From an uncultured Verrucomicrobiales bacterium (lineage in GTDB: Bacteria; Verrucomicrobiota; Verrucomicrobiia; Verrucomicrobiales; Akkermansiaceae), in the NCBI GenBank assembly GCA_937944055.1, contig CALDZJ010000003.1, positions 1 to 59,968 on the forward strand: a stretch of DNA of 59,968 nt, read 5' to 3'. Numbering within the stretch: position 1 is the stretch's first letter; each line of letters begins with the position of its first letter. A program made the position numbers and the translations under genes. Below the pieces are notes generated by a model. The model did no database searches. It worked only from the letters and a program-made list of their open reading frames with translations, and was not told where the DNA came from. Below, piece after piece: positions 16,553 through 25,375 of the stretch.

Positions 16553-17599
16553 GTGCGAATCGCAGCCCTAGCAGACGTCCTCAAGGTACTCCTCTATGTG
16601 ATTGCCTCGTTCCTCCTTGCTGCCCTCATCAGCCCCACCCTCTTTGACCTCGGAAAAGGCTTCGCCAACCTCACCAGCGGAAAAACCACAGCGGATCAAA
16701 TGGCTTGGCTCGCCTCGAAGGCCGAAGGCGCAAGCTTCACCGCCTACTTCAAAAAGGCCCTCTTCATCTCCGCTCTCATCTGCCTCATTCCTCTCTTCTG
16801 CTCACTTGATTTAAGACGCCACGCCCGCCCCCGTAAAGGCAACCCCTGGACGATTGGCCTCCCTCCTCAATCCACCCCACCCAGAATGGGACAAGCGCTC
16901 CGGAACTCCCAATGGGGCATCTTCCAATCTCTCACCGGCTTCTGCCTCAGCGCCGGATGTTCCCTCGCCCTCGCTTGGCTCGTCTTCGCCCTAGATTGGT
17001 TCCAGTGGCAAGCCCCACCCAGCGCAAACACCCTCTGGGCCACCACCTGGTCAGCTCTTAAATCCGCCCTCCTTCTCGCCATCATCATCGAGACCATCTT
17101 TCGCGGAGCCCTCCTCGGAATCTTCCTGCGCGCCTTCAGGCCCAGCATCGCCATCCCCCTCCTCTCTCTCACCTTTGCCTCCGCTTACTTCCTAATCCCC
17201 TCCCACATCGTCCCCATCAACGACCCGCAGGCAGCCAGAGCGGGCTTCGAGATCCTCGGCCAACTTTACCAAAAATTCCTCAGCCGGGAGATCCTTATCC
17301 AAAGCTTCATTCCCCTCTTCATCGTCGGCCTCATTCTCGGAATGACACGCTACCGCACCAGCGCTCTCTGGCTCCCCATCGGCCTTCATACTGGCTGGAT
17401 TTTCTCCCATCAGCTTTTCACCCGCCTCACCGAGCGGAGATCTGACTTACCTGAGCACTTCAGACTCTACATCGGGCCAGAATTGAAAGACGGCCTCCTC
17501 TCCATCTCCCTTCTCCTTCTCATCGGCCTCATCGTCATCCTTTACCTGCAATTCCTGCAATTTTCAAAAAAAACTCCAGCTCCGGAACGCGAGGAATGA
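16553..17599 (+). CDS. CPBP-family intramembrane protease-like protein
   Basis: A 348-residue protein starting at GTG 16553, with about eight hydrophobic helices. The Abi/CPBP motifs appear in order: IIETIFRGALLG near residues 177-188, FLIPSH after the next helix, and GLHTGWIF in the penultimate helix. The canonical EExxFRG is IExxFRG here, so the first Glu is replaced by Ile, which may weaken or abolish proteolysis. CPBP proteins act in prenyl-protein processing, bacteriocin immunity or unknown roles. comF begins in its stop codon (ATGA). Confidence 0.75.
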   Translation: MRIAALADVLKVLLYVIASFLLAALISPTLFDLGKGFANLTSGKTTADQMAWLASKAEGASFTAYFKKALFISALICLIPLFCSLDLRRHARPRKGNPWTIGLPPQSTPPRMGQALRNSQWGIFQSLTGFCLSAGCSLALAWLVFALDWFQWQAPPSANTLWATTWSALKSALLLAIIIETIFRGALLGIFLRAFRPSIAIPLLSLTFASAYFLIPSHIVPINDPQAARAGFEILGQLYQKFLSREILIQSFIPLFIVGLILGMTRYRTSALWLPIGLHTGWIFSHQLFTRLTERRSDLPEHFRLYIGPELKDGLLSISLLLLIGLIVILYLQFLQFSKKTPAPEREE

Positions 17600-18324
17600 T
17601 TGCTCGGATTCTAGACCTTCTCTACCCAGCCCTCTGCGAGCTCTGTCAAAAAACCCTCAAAAACGGACAAGCCCTTTGCCCGTCCTGCTCCCTAAAACTC
17701 CCCCGCATCCAGGAGCCCTTCTGCAAGAACTGTGGAGAAATGTTCGAGGGAAACATCAACGATGACTTCCACTGTCCAAATTGCCTCGGCTCCACCCATG
17801 ACTTCCACTTCGCCCGCGCCGCCCTCAAAGGCAACGGCAGCACCTTCCACCTCGTCCATCAGCTAAAATACCGCCGCCGCTTCTTCCTCGCCCCAGACCT
17901 CGCCCTCCTCATGGATGAGGCCATGGAAGAAGATCCCCGCTTCGCTGAACTCGCCGCACACAGCGACCCACCCATCCTAGTCTCCGTTCCCCTGCACTGG
18001 AAACGGCAGCAAAGTCGGCAAGGAAACCAAGCCGACGAGCTCGCCCGTGCCATCGCCAAAATCCGCGACCTCCCCTATCTAAAAGCCCTAAAACGCAGCC
18101 GCGCCACCCAGACTCAGACAAAGCTCAACCGCAAGCGCAGACTCTCAAACCTCCGAGGCGCCTTTCAAATCCGCCACAAAGCCCTCCCGCAACTGCGAGG
18201 GAGAAACATCATTCTCATCGATGATGTCTTCACCACCGGTGCCACCGCCCACGAATGCACCCGCATCCTCAAGCACGAAGGTAAAGCTTCAAAAGTAGCC
18301 ATCTTAAGCCTCCTCCGTGGATAG
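17596..18324 (+). CDS. comF: ComF family amidophosphoribosyltransferase-like protein
   Basis: A 242-residue ComF-type protein. Two N-terminal zinc-knuckle pairs are visible (CELCQKTL with CPSC, then CKNCGEMF with CPNC). A type I phosphoribosyltransferase domain follows, with the PRPP loop ILIDDVFTTGATAHEC near the C-terminus. ComF is required for DNA uptake in naturally competent bacteria, where it is thought to act on incoming single strands; no other competence gene is nearby. It overlaps the CPBP gene by ATGA. Confidence 0.88.
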   Translation: MIARILDLLYPALCELCQKTLKNGQALCPSCSLKLPRIQEPFCKNCGEMFEGNINDDFHCPNCLGSTHDFHFARAALKGNGSTFHLVHQLKYRRRFFLAPDLALLMDEAMEEDPRFAELAAHSDPPILVSVPLHWKRQQSRQGNQADELARAIAKIRDLPYLKALKRSRATQTQTKLNRKRRLSNLRGAFQIRHKALPQLRGRNIILIDDVFTTGATAHECTRILKHEGKASKVAILSLLRG

Positions 18325-18365
18325 ACTTCACTTGCCAAGTCCGTATTCTGAGGAACACTAGCCCC

Positions 18366-19727
18366 ATGCAAAGACGCTCATTCCTCACCACCTCCGGCGC
18401 CGCCCTCGGCTTTCTTGGACTCCAGAAGTATCTCAGCGCCGCCGAGCCTAGCAGACTCATCACTCCATACGGCCCCCTCATCCCAGACCCCCAAGGCCTG
18501 CTCGACCTCCCAAAAAATTTCCAATACCAAATCATCTCACGGCGCGGCTCCGAAATGAACGATGGCCTCGTCGTCCCCGGAATGCCTGATGGCATGGCCT
18601 GCTTCCCAGGAAAAGGAGATGAAGTGATCCTCGTACGCAACCACGAGCTCGGCCTCACCTCCCAGCGCCTTAGCCCCTTCCCAGATCAGAAAACTCCCGC
18701 CTCATTCCCGAAAGATCACTCCTATGATCACGGAAAAGGAGACGAGCTTCCCCAAATCGGAGGCACCACCAACATCGTCTACGACACCAAGAAAAAAGCC
18801 GTCACCCAAGAGTTCCTCTCCCTCGTCGGGACTGATCGGAACTGTGCAGGCGGAGCCATGCCTTGGGGCTCTTGGATCACCTGTGAAGAGCCCGCAGACC
18901 TCCTCAGCCCACGCGGCCAGCGCCACGGATACTGCTTCGAGGTCAAAGCAAGCGATGACGGAAAACTCCAAGAAGCAGTCCCTTTGAAAAAACTTGGCCG
19001 CTTCCGCCACGAGGCCGTCGCCCTCGACCCCGAATCCGACATCCTCTACCTCACCGAAGACATGAATGACGGACTCTTCTACCGCTTCATCCCCGAGAAA
19101 AAAGGCAATCTCCAACACGGCAAACTTCAGGCTCTCGTCATCAAAAACCAAGCCTCCGCTGACCTCCGTAACTACAACGGCAGTAAAAAAATCATCAAAG
19201 AAGGAGTCGAAATGGAAGTAGAGTGGCTCGATCTTGATGACTGCGAATCCCCCAAGGATGACCTGCGCTACCGCGGCTTTGAAAAAGGCGCAGCCCGCTT
19301 CGCGCGCGGAGAAGGCATCCAATACAGCGATGGCTCCCTCTTCATCTGCTGCACCGACGGAGGCCCAGAAAACCAAGGCCAAATCTACCGCCTCACCCCT
19401 CGCAAAAAAGACGAGAAAGTAGACAAACTCACCCTCTTCCTTGAGCCAAAATCTGATGACCTGCTCACCAATGGAGACAATCTCTGCGCCGCCCCCTGGG
19501 GAGACCTCGTCATCTGTGAAGACCTCGTCAGCCAACACTACGGGAAAACTCCCCACCTGCGCGGCATCACCCCAGAAGGGAAAATTTACAGCCTCGCCAA
19601 AAATGCCAAAAGCGGCTCAGAGTTCGCCGGCTCCTGCTTCTCCCCAGATGGCTCCATCCTCTTCGTGAACATGCAGGGTGAAGGCCTCACCTTAGCCATC
19701 ACCGGGCCTTGGCAAGAGCGCAGCTGA
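18366..19727 (+). CDS. PhoX-like (DUF839) Tat-exported protein
   Basis: A 453-residue protein with an N-terminal Tat signal (MQRRSFLTTSGAALGFLG, twin Arg at 3-4) and a DUF839/PhoX-like propeller. Landmarks are LVRNHELG, GGTTNIVYD, GTDRNCAGGAMPWGSWITCEE with two Cys, GRFRHEAVALDP, FYRFIPEKKG, and SGSEFAGSCFSPDGSILFVNMQ. The family includes calcium/iron-dependent alkaline phosphatases that release phosphate from organic esters in the periplasm, but many members are uncharacterised. folC follows after 16 bases, and I see no obvious Pho box upstream. Confidence 0.82.
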   Translation: MQRRSFLTTSGAALGFLGLQKYLSAAEPSRLITPYGPLIPDPQGLLDLPKNFQYQIISRRGSEMNDGLVVPGMPDGMACFPGKGDEVILVRNHELGLTSQRLSPFPDQKTPASFPKDHSYDHGKGDELPQIGGTTNIVYDTKKKAVTQEFLSLVGTDRNCAGGAMPWGSWITCEEPADLLSPRGQRHGYCFEVKASDDGKLQEAVPLKKLGRFRHEAVALDPESDILYLTEDMNDGLFYRFIPEKKGNLQHGKLQALVIKNQASADLRNYNGSKKIIKEGVEMEVEWLDLDDCESPKDDLRYRGFEKGAARFARGEGIQYSDGSLFICCTDGGPENQGQIYRLTPRKKDEKVDKLTLFLEPKSDDLLTNGDNLCAAPWGDLVICEDLVSQHYGKTPHLRGITPEGKIYSLAKNAKSGSEFAGSCFSPDGSILFVNMQGEGLTLAITGPWQERS

Positions 19728-19743
19728 TTGACATCCTCACGCC

Positions 19744-20934
19744 GTGAACTACCGCGAGTCCCTCGACTGGCTCTACTCGACGCAGCTCTTCGGAATCAAG
19801 CTGGGGCTTGAGGCCCCCACCCGTCTCCTGCGTGAGTTCCTAGCCTTCCCCTCACACCTCAGCAAAGTCATCCACGTCGCCGGGACTAATGGCAAGGGCT
19901 CCACCTGCGCCATGATCGACTCCCTCGGCCAAGGGCTCGCCCTCCGCTCCGGCCTCTTCACCTCCCCCCACCTGATCGACTACCGTGAGCGCATCCGCGT
20001 GAACGGACTAGAAATCAGCGAGGAAAAAACCGCCCTCCTCCTCACCGAACTCCGAGACCTCGTCGCCGATTGGGAACACCACCCCACCTTCTTCGAGCTC
20101 ACCCTCGCCCTCGCGATGCGGCACTTCCGCGATCAAAATTGCGACCTCATCGTCCTAGAAACCGGAATGGGCGGGCGTCTCGATGCCACCACCGCCGTCC
20201 CCGCAGACGTCTGCGTCCTCACCCCAGTCTCCCTCGACCACACGAAATGGCTAGGCTCCACGCTCGATGAAATCGCACGTGAAAAAGCCGGCATCGCCCT
20301 CCGAGGAAAGCCCTTCATCTCCGCAAAACAAGAACCCGAGGCCGAAAAAGCAATCCGCCAAGTCACCAACCAAGCCCAAGCCCCCCTCCACTTCATCAGC
20401 GCGCCCCTCCTCGGCTACTCCCTCACCCTCTCCGGCGAGCACCAGCGGGAAAATGCCGCCCTCGCCTGTGAAGCCATCACCGCAGCGGGCTACCACCTCA
20501 GCTTCGACATCGTCCAATTCTCCCTACAAAATCTCCACTGGCCCGGGCGCTTTGAAAAAATCACCCCCCGCCTCATCCTCGATGCCGCCCATAATCCCCA
20601 CGCCGCCCAAGCACTCGCGGACACTTGGCGCGCCGAATTCCCCCAGCAAAAAGCCGCCATCATCTTCGGCGCCGTGGAAGACAAAGCCACCCATGAAGTT
20701 CTTAAGATCCTCTGCACCATCGCGGAGGAATTCCACTTCGTCCCCGTCAACTCCGCCCGTGGGCTCCCCCCTGAGAGCCACTCCGTAGACCTTCCCGCCA
20801 CCGTCCACCCAGACTTAAGCTCAGCCCTCAGCGCTACCGAAGGACAAACCAGCCTCCTTACCGGCTCCCTCTTCCTCCTCGGCGAGGCAAAGGCCCTCCT
20901 CTCAAGCCAAGCCATAAGGCCGAGCCTTCAATAA
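19744..20934 (+). CDS. folC: Folylpolyglutamate synthase / dihydrofolate synthase
   Basis: A 396-residue Mur-ligase-fold enzyme that adds glutamate to folates and probably also makes dihydrofolate from dihydropteroate. It starts at GTG 19744. The ATP loop HVAGTNGKGSTCAMI comes near residues 43-57, then LFTSPHLIDYRERIRVNG, LETGMGGRLDATTAV, LDHTKWLG, REKAGIALRG, and the C-terminal domain with LILDAAHNPHA. The stop codon lies in an exact 18-base tandem duplication, so the last residues (IRPSLQ) are coded by repeat. Confidence 0.92.
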   Translation: MNYRESLDWLYSTQLFGIKLGLEAPTRLLREFLAFPSHLSKVIHVAGTNGKGSTCAMIDSLGQGLALRSGLFTSPHLIDYRERIRVNGLEISEEKTALLLTELRDLVADWEHHPTFFELTLALAMRHFRDQNCDLIVLETGMGGRLDATTAVPADVCVLTPVSLDHTKWLGSTLDEIAREKAGIALRGKPFISAKQEPEAEKAIRQVTNQAQAPLHFISAPLLGYSLTLSGEHQRENAALACEAITAAGYHLSFDIVQFSLQNLHWPGRFEKITPRLILDAAHNPHAAQALADTWRAEFPQQKAAIIFGAVEDKATHEVLKILCTIAEEFHFVPVNSARGLPPESHSVDLPATVHPDLSSALSATEGQTSLLTGSLFLLGEAKALLSSQAIRPSLQ

Positions 20935-20951
20935 AGGCCGAGCCTTCAATA
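20916..20951 (+). repeat. 18-base tandem duplication across the folC stop
   Basis: AAGGCCGAGCCTTCAATA occurs twice in direct succession (20916-20933, 20934-20951). Each copy contains a small hairpin (AAGGC/GCCTT). The first copy codes the last folC residues and most of its TAA stop; the second is 3' untranslated. Confidence 0.9.
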
Positions 20952-21001
20952 AGAATGATCACTCCATGATCCACTTCCCCTCAAACCGCCCTATTTCATC
21001 T

Positions 21002-22459
21002 TTATTCAATCCCCCCACTCCTCGCGAAGGGAATCTCATTGAGCGTGTAGTAAGCATCCGGGTGCCACAGTGGCTTGCCTTCTGCGGACTTCAGGGCCTG
21101 CGCATCGAGGTGATGAACGTGGCCTTGGACCCAGCCTTTCACCGTGATTTCGACCCCCAGCCGATCCTCACTGACCTTCGCCGCCGTGACCTGCGGAGTC
21201 GCTTGATCGACCTCCGGACTGCCGTAGGATTTTTGATAAATATAAGTCCATGCTTTCATCGGATAGTTCGCAGGATCAGCCGCTAACTCAGCATCGACTT
21301 CCTGAGTAAACCTCAGCTTAAAGCCACTGGGCGTAACGCGCATGGTCTTAATTTCAAAAGGCACGCCCCCTTTCCAGCGCGTCCGCTCTAGCGAGAAGGG
21401 CTGCGCACCTCGGCTTCCCCACCCCCGGTTCGTCCCGCCGGCAAAGAGAGAACCATCTGGAGCCAAACGCAGCGGAACAACTCCAGACCCGTAGCCCTTT
21501 AAAAACTTAAAAACGGCTCCCTGATAAAAGCCATTGACCATTTCCAGATCGACCCGCTGCACCTCGGAATGAGTCTGCTCACCCACCAAGAGTTGACCCG
21601 CGAATGGTCCGAATTTTCCCTCGGTGAGATCTGGAACCACCGCGGTGGGAGATTGCCCCACTTTGCCATGAGGAAAGACCACGGCCGGCGGGATGAGGCG
21701 CGGATCCTTCTTCCGCTCGATCTGGATGCGCGAGCCACTCTGAGGCTGCGGCGGCTCCGGAAGCCCGAACTTTTTTGCACTGACATTCCCCGTGGGATTC
21801 CCCACGAAGCCGCCCGGCTTGAGCCACTTTAGCGATGAGGAGCCGTTCCAGAGCCCCTGATTATCAGTGTAGAAAAGATCGCCCTGCGGATTAAAGCCAA
21901 TCCCACCTGGGGATCTCACTCCGCTCACTTCAGGGTGCATTTTACCGGCTTGATCGATGCGCACGGCCCAGCCACGCCAATCAGCCCCCGTCTTCGCCGA
22001 TCCAGTGAGACAAAGAACGGCCCAAGTGTCACCATTGACATCTGGATCAGAACCGAAGGCGTATTCATGGTAATCATGCGAGGCTCCCCACGCATCACAC
22101 AGGCAGGAAAAATCATCTGCCTGGCCATCTTGATTCGTGTCGCGGAGGCGCGTGAGCTCCGTCCGCTGCTGGACGATCAGCGAGCCCTCCTTCCAATACA
22201 TGCCGAGCGGCTCGTGGAGCCCTTTGGCAAAGCTCCTCCACCTCACCTTGCTAAGATCATCTTCATAAAGCCCACTCCCGATCCAGATTTGACCACGGCG
22301 GTCAGCGATCGCCACTTTCTTATCAGGCATCAGAGCAATCGCTGAAACCTCAACAATCTCACCCTCTGGGAGAGGAATCGTTTCCGTCTGATAATGAGGC
22401 GACTGAGCCTGAACCTGAGCGAGAATCGCGCTAATGATGAGAGAGAGGCTAGTTTTCAT
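21002..22459 (-). CDS. Secreted propeller-type membrane-bound dehydrogenase-like protein
   Basis: A 485-residue protein starting at ATG 22459 inside the preceding stop (ATGA). A signal peptide (MKTSLSLIISAILAQVQAQ) is followed by a PQQ/sorbosone-dehydrogenase-like propeller: VAIADRRGQIWIG, LTRLRDTNQDGQADDF, YEYAFG-like DYHEYAFGSD, GGIGFNPQGDLFYTDNQG, GSLFAGGTNRGWGSRG. The family is common as expanded paralogues in Planctomycetes and Verrucomicrobia, often linked to a c-type cytochrome, and is thought to oxidise sugars or alcohols. The directly upstream gene supplies such a cytochrome. The C-terminal 120 residues lack heme motifs. The exact substrate is unknown. Confidence 0.72.
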   Translation of the reverse strand: MKTSLSLIISAILAQVQAQSPHYQTETIPLPEGEIVEVSAIALMPDKKVAIADRRGQIWIGSGLYEDDLSKVRWRSFAKGLHEPLGMYWKEGSLIVQQRTELTRLRDTNQDGQADDFSCLCDAWGASHDYHEYAFGSDPDVNGDTWAVLCLTGSAKTGADWRGWAVRIDQAGKMHPEVSGVRSPGGIGFNPQGDLFYTDNQGLWNGSSSLKWLKPGGFVGNPTGNVSAKKFGLPEPPQPQSGSRIQIERKKDPRLIPPAVVFPHGKVGQSPTAVVPDLTEGKFGPFAGQLLVGEQTHSEVQRVDLEMVNGFYQGAVFKFLKGYGSGVVPLRLAPDGSLFAGGTNRGWGSRGAQPFSLERTRWKGGVPFEIKTMRVTPSGFKLRFTQEVDAELAADPANYPMKAWTYIYQKSYGSPEVDQATPQVTAAKVSEDRLGVEITVKGWVQGHVHHLDAQALKSAEGKPLWHPDAYYTLNEIPFARSGGIE

Positions 22460-24036
22460 GGCTTTTTCCAAGTGTAGTAAATGCTGAGTTGGGTGAGGCC
22501 ATTTTTCAGGGCCAGTGGAACCAGCACCTGCGACTCCGGGAGCCTCCGCAGCACGAGCTCTGCATCCGATTTTAAAGTGACCTTGGCATCGAGAATGAAG
22601 CCCTCCCCCGAACGCTCCCCCGAACGCTCAATTTCCGGTCCCGAGGCGAGGGCAAGATAGAGATTCTCCGGTGCGGACCCGCTGCTTTTAAAAGTGATCA
22701 GGCGCTTGAGACTGCGCTCCGTCTCGGAGAGCAGGGGCTCAAAAGCCTCCGTGACTCGAATCTCTCCGATTCGATAGCGGAACGTGGGGCGCCCTTTTTC
22801 ATCCAGCGAGTACCCTCCAAATTGGGGCCGGACCCTCTCATCATCCTTCTGCGGCCACGCAGAATTTTCATCCGCTAAGATCGCGTAAGCGGGCTTCGTC
22901 AAAAGCTGCACCACATCGGTCCCGGAAGGTTTTTGATTCCCCTGCCCCCGGTTCGTCCAGTGTAGCCCTCCATCGAGGAACTTCCCCTGCCAAATGACAT
23001 CTGGGCCCATGTGGGTCACACTAAAGGCCTGATTGACGCCCTCTTCGTAGCCCACCCCGATGGCCCGCGCACCTGCACCCTCGATAAAATTACGATAAAT
23101 TACAGCACTCTTTCCCTCCTCTGCGCGCAGAGGAATGGCCGGAGCTGCTGGGATGATTTTTAAGCGACTCTCAGAAAGCCACTGCTTACCACTTGGCCCA
23201 CTGACTTGGAAAGAGAGCCCGGGCTTCCCCTGATTATTAAAATACTCCAAACGGAATTGATGCCTCCCTTTTAACAAACGGAAGCGGTAGGTGCGCGCCC
23301 GCTCTGAGCCGCGCGGCCCAATGCCCTCCACCTCTAATTGCTTCTTCCCATTAACGTATAAGATGGCCCCATCTGAGGCATCCAACAGAGCACGATAATC
23401 CCCTTCCCTATCAGTCACTAAGTCACCAGTCCAAACGATCCCAAACTCCTGATCCCTCTCAGCATGCGCCACATCCACCAAGTTCCGTGGCTCCTCCTCC
23501 ACGCTCGCCACCTCCAGCTTAGAGAAATCCGGCATGAGCTCCCACTTCCCATGATAAACATGCGAGATCAAATTCTCCAAACGAGGCCATCCGCGCTCGT
23601 AAGGGATGGGATACTTCTCGCGGAGTTCATTTGCCCCATATGGCGTTTTTCTATCCTTCAGCCTTTCTCGGACTTCCGCGACTTGCTCAGCGCTCACCGC
23701 CTCTTCCTCATTCCCCCAAGAAGTCCGCACATAAGTCAAAATCGCAGCTAACTGCTCATCATTAAGCACCGCCCCCTGAGGTGGCATTATCAAATGGTAG
23801 GCCTTCCCCGCCACCTCGATCGGTCCTGCTAAACCTACCAAAACTGCCGAGATTGCACGGTCAGGTTTCCCTAAAAGCCACTCACTCTTCGCGAGCGGAG
23901 GGTTCACATTATTCTCCGGACCACGCCCATCTGCCCCATGACACGCCGAGCAATAAGTGGTGTAAAGTTGCTTCCCATCATTCGCCAAAAGGGCCAGCGG
24001 GAGAAGAAAAAGAATGATTATAAAACGGCTCATCAT
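22456..24036 (-). CDS. Secreted mono-heme cytochrome c with PA14-like domain
   Basis: A 526-residue protein. Signal peptide 1-18, then a class I cytochrome c domain: heme site CSACH near residue 30, probable axial Met in IMPPQG, and the helix LAAILTYVRTSWGN. A central PA14-like sugar-binding segment follows (FGIVWTGDLVTDREGDYRALLDASDGAILYVNGKK to GRHQFRLEYFNNQGKPG is its span). The C-terminal region is beta-rich without motif. It overlaps the dehydrogenase-like gene by 4 bases and follows recR by 6. Its cytochrome domain is strikingly like that of the oxidase-operon cytochrome at 45325-46095 (shared GPIEVAGxxY and TSWGN), so it may hand electrons to that chain. Confidence 0.75.
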   Translation of the reverse strand: MMSRFIIILFLLPLALLANDGKQLYTTYCSACHGADGRGPENNVNPPLAKSEWLLGKPDRAISAVLVGLAGPIEVAGKAYHLIMPPQGAVLNDEQLAAILTYVRTSWGNEEEAVSAEQVAEVRERLKDRKTPYGANELREKYPIPYERGWPRLENLISHVYHGKWELMPDFSKLEVASVEEEPRNLVDVAHAERDQEFGIVWTGDLVTDREGDYRALLDASDGAILYVNGKKQLEVEGIGPRGSERARTYRFRLLKGRHQFRLEYFNNQGKPGLSFQVSGPSGKQWLSESRLKIIPAAPAIPLRAEEGKSAVIYRNFIEGAGARAIGVGYEEGVNQAFSVTHMGPDVIWQGKFLDGGLHWTNRGQGNQKPSGTDVVQLLTKPAYAILADENSAWPQKDDERVRPQFGGYSLDEKGRPTFRYRIGEIRVTEAFEPLLSETERSLKRLITFKSSGSAPENLYLALASGPEIERSGERSGEGFILDAKVTLKSDAELVLRRLPESQVLVPLALKNGLTQLSIYYTWKKP

Positions 24037-24042
24037 AAAAAT

Positions 24043-24642
24043 TTAACGTCGGCCCTCGAAGGCTCTTGAAAGGGTGAGCTCATCGGCAAATTCCAGCCCC
24101 CCACCCGCTGGGAGACCTTGCGCCAATCGCGTGATCTGACAGCCCGTAGGTGCTAAGACCTCGCTTAAATAATTGGCAGTGGCCTCCCCTTCCACATCTG
24201 AGCTTGTCGCTAAAATCACCTCCGTCCCAGGGGTCTCACGGACCCGCCGCACTAAGCCCCCGATCCGGAGATCCTCTGGCCGCACGTCATCCAGCGGCGA
24301 GAGCTTACCGCCCAAACAATGATAAAGCCCGCGAAAGACCCCAGAGCGCTCAATCGGGAGGACATCGGTGGGCTGCTCTACCACACAGAGCAGAGCCGCC
24401 TCCCGCCCCTGCTCACTGCAAACCGCGCAGTCAGATTCCCCCATAAAAAACCCACAAAGCGGGCAGGCCTTCACCGTCTCATGACACGCTCGCAGAGCCG
24501 CGGAAAGATCCATCGGATTCGCCTTCGGGTTTTGCAAGAGATACACCGCCACGCGCTCCGCGCTTCGTGGCCCCACCCCAGGCAGGCGTTTGAGCTCAGC
24601 GATGAGCGCGCGGACTTCTGCGGGGTATTCGACCTTAGCCAT
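24043..24642 (-). CDS. recR: Recombination protein RecR
   Basis: A 199-residue DNA-clamp protein of the RecFOR pathway that helps load RecA on gapped DNA. A helix-hairpin-helix (LKRLPGVGPRSAERVAVYLL, 12-31) precedes the four-Cys zinc finger (CPLCG ... CAVC) and the Toprim domain (LLCVVEQPTDVLPIE, LATSSDVEGEATANYLS). The C-terminal Walker-like GLPAGGGLEFADELTL is intact. The length is standard. The start overlaps the stop of the upstream membrane-protein gene by 8 bases. Confidence 0.95.
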   Translation of the reverse strand: MAKVEYPAEVRALIAELKRLPGVGPRSAERVAVYLLQNPKANPMDLSAALRACHETVKACPLCGFFMGESDCAVCSEQGREAALLCVVEQPTDVLPIERSGVFRGLYHCLGGKLSPLDDVRPEDLRIGGLVRRVRETPGTEVILATSSDVEGEATANYLSEVLAPTGCQITRLAQGLPAGGGLEFADELTLSRAFEGRR

Positions 24643-25144
24643 CTGATTGTTTAGAATGTTGCTCAGTCATGTGTTCTCCCTCGAGACGGATCACATTGTT
24701 TGCTGGGGAATTCAGCGTCTCATCACAAGGCATCACATGCGTTTGCGCGTAGATCATCGCGGAAAAGCAGGACCAAAAAACCGCCAAAAGCATTCCGAAG
24801 GGTTTCCAAAAAATCCCCCAAACTGCAAAGGCCGGAATGAGGGTCATGCTGAGAAAAAAAGCGGAAAAACCAATCACGAATCGCCGCCCCCCACCGGGTG
24901 TCCCCAAAATCGCAGCGACCACTCCGAAGCAAGCCGCCGCCGTGATCAAAACACCCACCGTTCCGGGTAGCCCCATTTCAGATTGAATCTCTAGCCCCCC
25001 GCTGCGCCACAAGTCCCGTAAAGAATCAGTCAGCCCCGAGAAAGCTCCCATCAACTCAGTCATCGTCCCCAAAAGGAGAGATAAAAATCCAAAGAGGATT
25101 AAAGGAATGGGAAAAGAACCCCTTAATTTTACAGGTTGAGACAT
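24635..25144 (-). CDS. Small integral membrane protein, unknown
   Basis: A 169-residue protein from ATG 25144 (MSQPVKLRGSFPIPLILFGF). Four hydrophobic helices are evident: one at 13-29, two in the middle (VGVLITAAACFGVVAAIL, FVIGFSAFFLSMTLIPAF) and one near WKPFGMLLAVFWSCFSAMIYA. A His/Glu/Lys-rich tail follows. The open frame continues upstream to 25219, but that extension is Ser/Pro rich and has no better start site. It overlaps recR by 8 bases. I do not recognise a family. Confidence 0.6.
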   Translation of the reverse strand: MSQPVKLRGSFPIPLILFGFLSLLLGTMTELMGAFSGLTDSLRDLWRSGGLEIQSEMGLPGTVGVLITAAACFGVVAAILGTPGGGRRFVIGFSAFFLSMTLIPAFAVWGIFWKPFGMLLAVFWSCFSAMIYAQTHVMPCDETLNSPANNVIRLEGEHMTEQHSKQSDG

Positions 25145-25219
25145 CGAGGAAGGCGAAGAGTGCGACGCTGGGGAAAGATTAGCAAAAACAAGTCGGAGAG
25201 GAAAGGGAATAGGAGGCAT

Positions 25220-25375
25220 CCAGCGAGGATCACGGCCTGTTTTTCCCCTCGGATTTTCGGAAGCTTAACTTGGGAAATTTGAATGACAACTTCTACTACT
25301 TGCCTTTGGCGCTGGAATTTATTTGCCTCCTCCTGAAGCGGTCTCCATCTTCCGCATGTTCTAACATCACGCTCC
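25220..25375. promoter_or_regulatory. Divergent promoter region between the recR group and hppA
   Basis: These 156 bases separate divergent genes and must hold both promoters. An AT-rich core lies at about 25265-25330. TTGCCT near 25301 could serve as a -35 for hppA, but no good -10 follows, so no precise promoter is claimed. Confidence 0.35.

Noticed and set aside
18702-19556. 284-codon minus-strand frame opposite the PhoX-like gene
   Set aside because: The sense strand codes a Tat-exported protein with clear DUF839 motifs; the antisense frame has biased Val/Phe/Glu composition and no motif.
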